DNA of 10,180 bases from JARIHD01 sp964610985 (GTDB lineage: Bacteria; Patescibacteriota; Saccharimonadia; Saccharimonadales; UBA4665). The notes below the pieces were generated by a model. That model was given only the letters and a program-made list of their open reading frames with translations, searched no databases and was not told the origin of the DNA. The DNA is taken from contig CAZSZJ010000037.1 of NCBI GenBank assembly GCA_964610985.1, positions 1 to 10,180 of the forward strand. Direction: 5' to 3'. Made by a program: the position numbers and the translations under genes. How positions within the stretch are numbered: the first letter of the stretch is position 1; each line of letters starts with the position of its first letter. Positions 6,105 to 10,180 of this stretch are shown here, piece by piece.

Positions 6105-6110
6105 AGTATA
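6105..6110 (-). promoter_or_regulatory. Possible -10 box for the RNA methyltransferase gene
   Basis: TATACT sits directly after the terminator stem and ends 9 nt before the ATG at 6095. With usual spacing, transcription would start about 3 nt before that ATG, giving a nearly leaderless mRNA. No clear -35 box is seen, because the expected place is inside the terminator. Confidence 0.45.
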
Positions 6111-6140
6111 CAAAAGAGAGGCGCTTTGGCCTCTCTTTTG
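6111..6140 (-). terminator. Intrinsic terminator of the ribosomal protein operon
   Basis: CAAAAGAGAGGC and GCCTCTCTTTTG are perfect inverted copies, a 12-bp stem with a 6-nt loop. On the minus strand the 3' arm ends in CTTTTG, so the T-tract is the 3' part of the stem and the A-tract the 5' part, as in many compact intrinsic terminators. It lies about 30 nt after the rpsI stop and directly before the -10-like box of the next gene. The symmetry means it could also stop plus-strand transcription, though no plus-strand gene is seen. Confidence 0.85.
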
Positions 6141-6150
6141 TCTTTTGCGG

Positions 6151-6168
6151 CACCCCTCTCTCGGGGTG
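6151..6168 (-). other. Hairpin just after the rpsI stop
   Basis: CACCCC and GGGGTG form a 6-bp G/C-rich stem around a 6-nt loop, two bases after the rpsI stop. It has no T-run, so it may protect the 3' end of the mRNA or help the terminator that follows about 10 nt later. Role inferred from position. Confidence 0.5.
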
Positions 6169-6170
6169 GA

Positions 6171-6575
6171 CTAACGCTTGGTAAACTGGCGTTGCTTGCG
6201 GGCTTTCTTGAGACCGAACTTTTTGCGTTCTTTCTCGCGAGAGTCGCGGCCAAGCAAGTCGGCGCGCTTCAGTGTGCTCTTGAGGTCTTCGTTCATCAGA
6301 GCGAGGGCTTTCGAGATACCGAGGCGGATTGCGTCGATCTGGCCAACGTGGCCACCACCGGTAACGCGAGCGCTAATGTCGTACTTGTTCTCTTGCTGCA
6401 ATGCAACAAAAGGCCTGTTAAGTTCGTTCATTAGGTATTCGCTGCCAGCGAAATATTCTTCGGCAGGCTTGCCGTTAACGGTGATCGTACCCTTGCCGCC
6501 TTGCAGGCGAACACGGGCTGTCGAGCTCTTGCGACGACCCAAGGCGTAGAAATACTGGTTTGCGTTTGCAGCCAT
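6171..6575 (-). CDS. rpsI: 30S ribosomal protein S9 (uS9)
   Basis: A 134-residue protein with the S9 signature: YFYALGRRKSSTARVRLQGG at about residues 8-27, the GGGHVGQIDAIRLGISKAL motif at about 73-91, and the basic C-terminal tail KARKQRQFTKR, which in known ribosomes reaches the P-site tRNA anticodon loop. It overlaps the rplM stop by one base (TAATG) and has an excellent SD (AAAGGAGGC) inside the rplM 3' end. It is the last gene of the ribosomal unit, followed within a few bases by two hairpins, the second a terminator. Confidence 0.97.
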   Translation of the reverse strand: MAANANQYFYALGRRKSSTARVRLQGGKGTITVNGKPAEEYFAGSEYLMNELNRPFVALQQENKYDISARVTGGGHVGQIDAIRLGISKALALMNEDLKSTLKRADLLGRDSREKERKKFGLKKARKQRQFTKR

Positions 6576-7015
6576 TATTTAGCCTCCTTTACAGAAATAG
6601 TTTTGGGCTTCTGGGCTTCGTGATTGTGTTCTGCTCCGGCGTAGACCTTGAGGCGGTCTAGGCGGCCATCGCGCAATTTGTTGACGGGAAGCATACCTCG
6701 TACCGCGTGTGTTACCGCGTGGGTTGGGTCTTTTTCCATCTTTTCACGAAGGGTCAGCTCTTTGAGGCCACCGGGGTGTTGGCTGTGACGGTAGTACATC
6801 TTGGAATCCAGCTTTTCGCCGGTTACTTTGATGTTACCCGCGTTAATGACCACGACGTAGTCACCTACATCGATGTGGTGGGTAAACATCGGCTTGTCTT
6901 TGCCGGTCAACAGTTTCGCGATTTGAGTCGCTACGCGGCCCAAAGGAGCTTCTGAAGCGTCGATAACGTACCACTTGCGGGTAACGTCGGATGGTTTTGC
7001 GCTATAGGTCTTCAT
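6575..7015 (-). CDS. rplM: 50S ribosomal protein L13 (uL13)
   Basis: A 146-residue protein matching L13: RKWYVIDASEAPLGRVATQIAKLL at about residues 13-36, then GDYVVVINAGNIKVTGEK, KMYYRHSQHPGGLK and AVRGMLPVNKLRDGRLDRLKVYAG. L13 is an early 50S assembly protein binding 23S rRNA. It follows rplQ with a TAATG overlap and precedes rpsI with another TAATG overlap; L13-S9 is a nearly universal bacterial pair. An AGAGGAG Shine-Dalgarno site lies inside the end of rplQ, so initiation is both SD-led and coupled. Length and motifs are ordinary. Confidence 0.97.
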   Translation of the reverse strand: MKTYSAKPSDVTRKWYVIDASEAPLGRVATQIAKLLTGKDKPMFTHHIDVGDYVVVINAGNIKVTGEKLDSKMYYRHSQHPGGLKELTLREKMEKDPTHAVTHAVRGMLPVNKLRDGRLDRLKVYAGAEHNHEAQKPKTISVKEAK

Positions 7016-7482
7016 TATTTCTCCTCTTTCTTGGCAGCTGTGGCCTTTTTAGCAGGAGTTTTTTCGACCTTGGCCTCTTTGGCTGCTGCCGGCTTGGCGG
7101 CCTTGGCAACTGGGGCTTCACCCAAGTCGTCTACAAAGCTTATGCGGGCTAGCTGGGCGTTGTCGCCGCGGCGCAAGCGAGTTCTCTCGATGCGCAGGTG
7201 ACCGCTGGTGCGGCCAGACAGCTTGGGGGCTACTTCGTCGACCAGTTTGTGGGCGGTTGCAATGGTATGCAAGCTGCTAATAACCTGGCGGCGAGAGTGC
7301 AAATCGCCCTTCTTGGCTTTGGTGATTAATTTTTCTACGTAAGGCACCACTTCTTTGGCCTTTGGAAGGGTGGTCTCGATTGACTCATATTTAATGAGCG
7401 AATCTGCCAATCCCTTGATCAGCGCTTCACGTTGGTCGCGCTCGCGGTGCAGTTTTCGGCCTTTATATCCGTGACGATGCAT
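7015..7482 (-). CDS. rplQ: 50S ribosomal protein L17 (bL17) with basic tail
   Basis: A 155-residue protein starting MHRHGYKGRKLHRERDQREALIKGLADSLI, characteristic of L17, with the core running to about residue 120 (LRIERTRLRRGDNAQLARISFVDD). L17 lies near the peptide exit tunnel on the 50S subunit. After the core comes a roughly 30-residue Ala/Lys/Glu-rich tail (AKAAKPAAAKEAKVEKTPAK...), which makes it longer than E. coli L17 (127 residues); such low-complexity tails are usually disordered. The ATG is one base after the rpoA stop, with GGAG about 9 nt upstream inside rpoA. Its own stop overlaps the rplM start as TAATG. Confidence 0.95.
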   Translation of the reverse strand: MHRHGYKGRKLHRERDQREALIKGLADSLIKYESIETTLPKAKEVVPYVEKLITKAKKGDLHSRRQVISSLHTIATAHKLVDEVAPKLSGRTSGHLRIERTRLRRGDNAQLARISFVDDLGEAPVAKAAKPAAAKEAKVEKTPAKKATAAKKEEK

Positions 7483-7483
7483 T

Positions 7484-8434
7484 CTAAAGCTCCAACTCCG
7501 CTAGTTTTTCCTTAACTTCGTCCAAAGCCTTGCTGCCAAAACCTTTGAGGTCGCGCAGTTCTGCGTCGCTCAAGCTAAACAAATCCTTGATAGTGTGGAT
7601 GTCGTTGTTGATGAGCGCGTTTGTGGTGCGAGCCGAAAGATTGAGATCCTCAATAGGAGTGTTGAGTGCGGCAGGTTCGTCGCTATCGGTAGCAACACCA
7701 GAGGTGGCGCTAACGCCAGACGGAACAAGCTGCTCGCCGGTTTCAACACGGGTCTTACCCGCAAGGGCTGTGTACTGGTTTACCAAAATAGCTGATGCTT
7801 CTTCGAAAGCGTCGCGCGGAGTGATTGAACCGTCGGTTTCGATGGTAAGCAGCAGTTTGTCGAGGTCGGTCATTTGGCCGACACGGGTGTTTTCGACCTT
7901 GTAGCGTACACGAAGAACAGGGCTAAAGATAGCGTCTACGGCGATCATATCGCTGGCTTTCTTTGCAGCACCTTCTTCGACAGTGCGGTAACCGCGGCCG
8001 GTTTCAACAACCAAGTCCATAACAAACTTAGCCTTGTCTTCGTCGATGGTAGCGATTACGTGGTCTGGGTTAACTACTTCGACATCGGCGTTAACCTGGA
8101 TGTCTTTCGCAGTTACGACGCCCTTGCCATCTTTGACGATGCGTAGGGTCTGAGGCTCGTCGCCATATACACGGAAACGAACGCCCTTGAGGTTAAGCAT
8201 GATGTCGACAACATCTTCCTTAACGCCCTTTACTACGGTGAATTCGTGGGTCACGCCTTCAATCTTGAAGCTGGTAACAGCCGCACCGGCGATGCTCGAA
8301 AGCAATACGCGGCGCATGCTGTTACCGAGGGTCATACCGTAGCCACTGTGGAGGGGCTCCACAACAAAGGTAGCGCTTGACGCACTATGGTCGTCTACCT
8401 TTACGAGGCCTGGTGTGTGAATCATCTTTGACAT
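7484..8434 (-). CDS. rpoA: DNA-directed RNA polymerase subunit alpha
   Basis: A 316-residue alpha subunit (E. coli has 329). The N-terminal dimerisation and assembly domain shows the family motif EPLHSGYGMTLGNSMRRVLL at residues 26-45 and VRYKVENTRVGQMTDLDKL at about 176-194. A low-complexity linker (about 236-257) leads to the C-terminal domain (about 258-316), with IEDLNLSARTTNALINNDIHTI and GFGSKALDEVKEKL. R269 and N272 align by eye with E. coli R265 and N268, which contact UP-element DNA, so upstream promoter contacts are probably retained. The SD GGGGAGGA lies about 9 nt before the ATG. Its stop is one base from the rplQ ATG. Confidence 0.97.
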   Translation of the reverse strand: MSKMIHTPGLVKVDDHSASSATFVVEPLHSGYGMTLGNSMRRVLLSSIAGAAVTSFKIEGVTHEFTVVKGVKEDVVDIMLNLKGVRFRVYGDEPQTLRIVKDGKGVVTAKDIQVNADVEVVNPDHVIATIDEDKAKFVMDLVVETGRGYRTVEEGAAKKASDMIAVDAIFSPVLRVRYKVENTRVGQMTDLDKLLLTIETDGSITPRDAFEEASAILVNQYTALAGKTRVETGEQLVPSGVSATSGVATDSDEPAALNTPIEDLNLSARTTNALINNDIHTIKDLFSLSDAELRDLKGFGSKALDEVKEKLAELEL

Positions 8435-8452
8435 ATTTAGTGCTTCCTCCCC

Positions 8453-9076
8453 TTAGCGTGAGTAGTATTCAACGATTAATTGTTCATTAATGTCCGGCTC
8501 AGCATCGCTGCGAGCAGGAGCGCCAGTTACTACAACAGTTGTTTTCTTGCGATCAACCTTTAACCAACCCGGTGTCGAGCTAGGTGCGGGGCTAACGTCA
8601 TCAATCTTCTTGAAGTATTCGGTCTGCTTGCTGTGATCCCGTAGGGTCAATTCGTCACCGGCGCGGAGGCGGATGGAAGGAATGTCGACGCGGCGGCCGT
8701 TCAGCATGAAGTGACCGTGGGTCACCAGCTGGCGGGCAGCGCGGCGCGACGAAGCGAATCCGGCGCGGTAAACGGCGTTGTCCATGCGCTGTTCGAGCAG
8801 CTGTAATAGAACTTCACCGGATTGACCTTGTTTGCGGGTAGCTTCCTTCATGAGGTTGCTGAACTGACGCTCAAGCAAACCATAAAGGCGCTTAACTTTT
8901 TGCTTTTCGCGCAGCTGCAAAGAGTATTGACTTGCTTTAGCTGGGCGACCACCGCGGCCGCTACCTTGTTGGCCGGGGGGTGATGAACGTTTAACGAGTG
9001 CTTTGTGTGCTTTAGGGTGTAAAGCGTAGCCTTCGCGACGGGACATCTTAACGATTGAGCGAGTATCTCGTGCCAT
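8453..9076 (-). CDS. rpsD: 30S ribosomal protein S4 (uS4), zinc-free type
   Basis: A 207-residue protein with the S4 N-terminal rRNA-binding domain and an S4 RNA-binding fold near residues 97-157 (RMDNAVYRAGFASSRRAARQ ... HFMLNGRRVDIPS). S4 is a primary 16S-binding protein that starts 30S assembly; in many bacteria it also represses its own operon, which is known for the family and not shown here. The N-terminus lacks the cysteine cluster found in zinc-binding S4 proteins, so this is a C-minus form, matching the zinc-free L36 upstream. A very strong SD (GAGGAGGT) lies about 8 nt before the ATG. The gene is 18 nt ahead of rpoA. The C-terminal INEQLIVEYYSR ending is typical. Confidence 0.97.
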   Translation of the reverse strand: MARDTRSIVKMSRREGYALHPKAHKALVKRSSPPGQQGSGRGGRPAKASQYSLQLREKQKVKRLYGLLERQFSNLMKEATRKQGQSGEVLLQLLEQRMDNAVYRAGFASSRRAARQLVTHGHFMLNGRRVDIPSIRLRAGDELTLRDHSKQTEYFKKIDDVSPAPSSTPGWLKVDRKKTTVVVTGAPARSDAEPDINEQLIVEYYSR

Positions 9077-9095
9077 ATGTATCTACCTCCTCACC

Positions 9096-9491
9096 CTAGA
9101 TGCGACGTGCTTTCTTAGGGCGAACGCCACCAAATGGCACGCCCGTCACGTCTTTAATACTTTCTACTTGAATGTCGAGACCGGATAGCGCGCGGATAGC
9201 GGCGTCACGGCCAAGGCCAACACCTTTAACGAATACTTCTGCCTTAGCAAAGCCGTATTGCTGCTTAGCCGCTTGGCCAGCTTTTTCGGCTGCCACCTGG
9301 GCTGCATAGGCTGTGCCTTTTTTGGAACCGCGGAAACCGCAGCCACCAGCGCTTGCAGCGGTTAAAGCGCCGCCACGAGCGTCGGTAAAAGTCACAATAG
9401 TGTTGTTAAAGGTCGCCAAAATGTGCACCTGACCGGCAGGTACAGAGCGCTTGGCTTTTTTCTTCTTTGGTTGTGTAGTTGCTTCTGCCAT
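9096..9491 (-). CDS. rpsK: 30S ribosomal protein S11 (uS11)
   Basis: A 131-residue protein with a basic N-terminus (KKKKAKRSVPAGQVHI) followed by the S11 core: ATFNNTIVTFTDARGGALTAASAGGCGFRGSKKGTAYAAQ at about residues 27-66, then KGVGLGRDAAIRAL and a basic end GVPFGGVRPKKARRI. S11 is on the 30S platform and helps form the mRNA exit/SD-binding area with S7 and S18. The gene is 17 nt after rpsM and 19 nt before rpsD, in the standard S13-S11-S4-alpha order. A GAGG element about 10 nt upstream of the ATG can serve as ribosome binding site. Nothing unusual in length or motifs. Confidence 0.97.
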   Translation of the reverse strand: MAEATTQPKKKKAKRSVPAGQVHILATFNNTIVTFTDARGGALTAASAGGCGFRGSKKGTAYAAQVAAEKAGQAAKQQYGFAKAEVFVKGVGLGRDAAIRALSGLDIQVESIKDVTGVPFGGVRPKKARRI

Positions 9492-9508
9492 ATCTCTATA
9501 ACCTCATC

Positions 9509-9895
9509 CTACGTCTTCGACGGAGCCTTCTTAGCTGTGCCGCCAACAGTTGTCTTTTTGCCGCGACGGGTGCGGGCGTTAGTCTTGGTGCGCTGACCAC
9601 GCGAAGGCAGGTTTGCCTTGTGACGCAGACCACGGTAAGCGTTGATATCTTTCAGGCGCTTAATGTTGGTGCTGACGATACGCTGCAGTTCACCTTCGAC
9701 GGTGAAGTTTTCGTTGATATAGTCCTGAATGCGAGAAACTTCCGCATCGGTCAAATCCTTAACGCGAACGGTAGGATCGACCTTCACAGCCTCCAAAATG
9801 TTGTGGCTGGTTTTTGGACCAATACCATACACATAAGTCAGGGAAACCCAAACTTGCTTTTCGCTAGGAATGGTTACTCCAGAAATTCGAGCCAT
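9509..9895 (-). CDS. rpsM: 30S ribosomal protein S13 (uS13)
   Basis: A 128-residue protein beginning MARISGVTIPSEKQVWVSLTY, the usual S13 start, with the helix-two-turn-helix-like segment YGIGPKTS near residues 24-31 and the basic C-terminal RGLRHKANLPSRGQRTKTNART region that reaches toward the tRNAs in the P site. S13 sits in the 30S head and forms a bridge to the 50S subunit. The frame stays open 47 codons further upstream, but that stretch overlaps rpmJ; the ATG at 9895 is right for the family and lies 1 nt past the rpmJ stop. The SD-like match is modest (GCAGGGA close to the ATG), so coupling to rpmJ may matter. The C-tail is Lys/Ala/Thr-rich. Confidence 0.96.
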   Translation of the reverse strand: MARISGVTIPSEKQVWVSLTYVYGIGPKTSHNILEAVKVDPTVRVKDLTDAEVSRIQDYINENFTVEGELQRIVSTNIKRLKDINAYRGLRHKANLPSRGQRTKTNARTRRGKKTTVGGTAKKAPSKT

Positions 9896-9896
9896 A

Positions 9897-10046
9897 TTAT
9901 CCCTGCCTCTGCTTGTGCTTTGGTTTAAGTTTGTTGATAACGAACAACCGAGCTTTTCGGCCGCGTCCACGAGAACCACGCTTTGGCTTGCGCCAAACGA
10001 GTTTGTCGTCGGGACTGATCTTTTTGACACTTGCACGCACTTTCAT
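9897..10046 (-). CDS. rpmJ: 50S ribosomal protein L36 (bL36), zinc-free variant
   Basis: This 49-residue protein starts MKVRASVKK and ends KPKHKQRQG, both hallmarks of bL36, a small basic protein of the 50S subunit that contacts 23S rRNA. Typical bL36 is 37-38 residues and binds zinc with a C-x2-C ... C ... H set. Here the positions aligning with the cysteines are S11, D14 and N38, while H44 remains, and the protein has no cysteine at all. The extra length is a basic Gly/Arg/Lys insert at about residues 21-33 (KRGSRGRGRKAR). The gene sits between infA and rpsM, its usual place. Its stop is 1 nt from the rpsM ATG (9895), which suggests translational coupling. Zinc-free L36 forms are known in other bacteria; the inserted basic stretch is the odd part. 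Confidence 0.92.
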   Translation of the reverse strand: MKVRASVKKISPDDKLVWRKPKRGSRGRGRKARLFVINKLKPKHKQRQG

Positions 10047-10056
10047 GCGGATCATG

Positions 10057-10064
10057 CTCCTTCC
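10057..10064 (-). promoter_or_regulatory. Shine-Dalgarno site deciding the rpmJ start
   Basis: GGAAGGAG lies 10 nt before the ATG at 10046. Another in-frame ATG (10055) is only 1 nt after this site, too close for normal initiation. The 10046 ATG also gives the conserved L36 N-terminus MKVRASVKK, so it is preferred. Confidence 0.7.
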
Positions 10065-10104
10065 AGCGATGACTCACTGCTTATTTGATGATAATGATGT
10101 AGGG

Positions 10105-10118
10105 CTAACGCGCGTTAG
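10105..10118 (-). repeat. Perfect 14-bp palindrome in the infA-rpmJ spacer
   Basis: CTAACGCGCGTTAG is identical to its reverse complement. As RNA it could fold as a 5-bp stem with a GCGC loop. Flanking GTAGG (which includes the infA stop) and CCTAC can add a second 5-bp stem across a small internal loop. It could be an intercistronic RNA hairpin or a protein-binding site. No T-run follows, so it is not a standard terminator. Function unknown. Confidence 0.35.
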
Positions 10119-10122
10119 AGTC

Positions 10123-10180
10123 CTACGATTTGCGATAGGTGATTCTGCCCTTAGTAAGATCGTAAGGGGTCAACTCAACC
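10123..10180 (-). CDS. infA: Translation initiation factor IF-1, C-terminal end (partial)
   Basis: Only the last 18 residues and a TAG stop are in the window; the rest lies beyond the right edge. The visible tail contains VELTPYDLTKGRITYR, which is the conserved C-terminal strand of IF-1 (E. coli ends in a closely similar PYDL-KGRI segment). IF-1 is a small OB-fold protein that binds the 30S A site during initiation. Its position just before rpmJ-rpsM-rpsK-rpsD-rpoA is the standard bacterial arrangement and supports the call. The stop is followed by a 76-nt spacer before rpmJ that contains a small palindrome. Confidence 0.9.
   Translation of the reverse strand, partial: VELTPYDLTKGRITYRKS

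Noticed and set aside
6096..6113. TTG at 6113 as the start of the RNA methyltransferase
   Set aside because: The codon is inside the terminator stem and upstream of the likely transcription start; the ATG at 6095 is better placed.
9896..10036. A longer S13 beginning at 10036
   Set aside because: The added residues are rpmJ read in another frame; S13 starts normally at MARISG (9895).
1..10180. Recoded TGA as in some CPR lineages
   Set aside because: All long genes read through to family-normal lengths without in-frame TGA, and TGA ends the delta-prime gene at a sensible place.
1..10180. tRNA/rRNA genes, CRISPR arrays, insertion sequences or prophage genes
   Set aside because: No tRNA-like cloverleaf, no regularly spaced repeats, no transposase or integrase motifs, and no terminal inverted repeats were seen on either strand.

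Overview
The window is a compact, one-directional piece of a bacterial core genome: every gene I can support lies on the minus strand, so it reads from high to low coordinates. Base composition is balanced and gene packing is tight (several 0-4 nt junctions or 1-nt overlaps). The long genes contain no in-frame TGA and one (the delta-prime gene) ends with TGA, so the standard bacterial code fits. Zinc-free L36 and S4, very short spacers and a mix of Shine-Dalgarno-led and apparently leaderless genes fit a Patescibacteria/CPR-type organism. Ca. Saccharibacteria is my best guess, but it rests on general resemblance, not a search.

Region 1 (10180-6171) is the end of the ribosomal 'alpha' operon fused to the L13/S9 pair: infA (C-terminus only), rpmJ, rpsM, rpsK, rpsD, rpoA, rplQ, rplM, rpsI. 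Most of these genes have strong Shine-Dalgarno sites, and the unit ends at a pair of hairpins (6168-6111), the second being a good intrinsic terminator.

Region 2 (6110-4719) holds an NOL1/NOP2/Sun-family RNA m5C methyltransferase and then a roughly 370-nt leader in front of trpS. The leader has an extended -10 box, a short reading frame with one Trp codon, mutually exclusive pairing segments and a terminator hairpin. It resembles an attenuator. A small unknown reading frame with nested SD-led starts lies between the terminator and trpS.

Region 3 (4732-1501) is a tight operon: trpS, an unusual fusion of a C39/papain-like cysteine-peptidase-fold domain to an S4 + RluA-type pseudouridine synthase, and a DNA polymerase III delta-prime-like clamp-loader subunit.

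Region 4 (1483-26) holds a divergent sigma-70-family factor with its own promoter-like box abutting its ATG, and a 58-residue protein with one membrane segment.

The common theme is information processing: translation apparatus, RNA modification, tRNA charging, replication and promoter recognition. The items most worth a second look are the peptidase-fold/pseudouridine-synthase fusion, the trpS leader, the sigma factor whose -10-recognition residues are not conserved, and the repeated pattern of -10-like boxes placed at or just before start codons.
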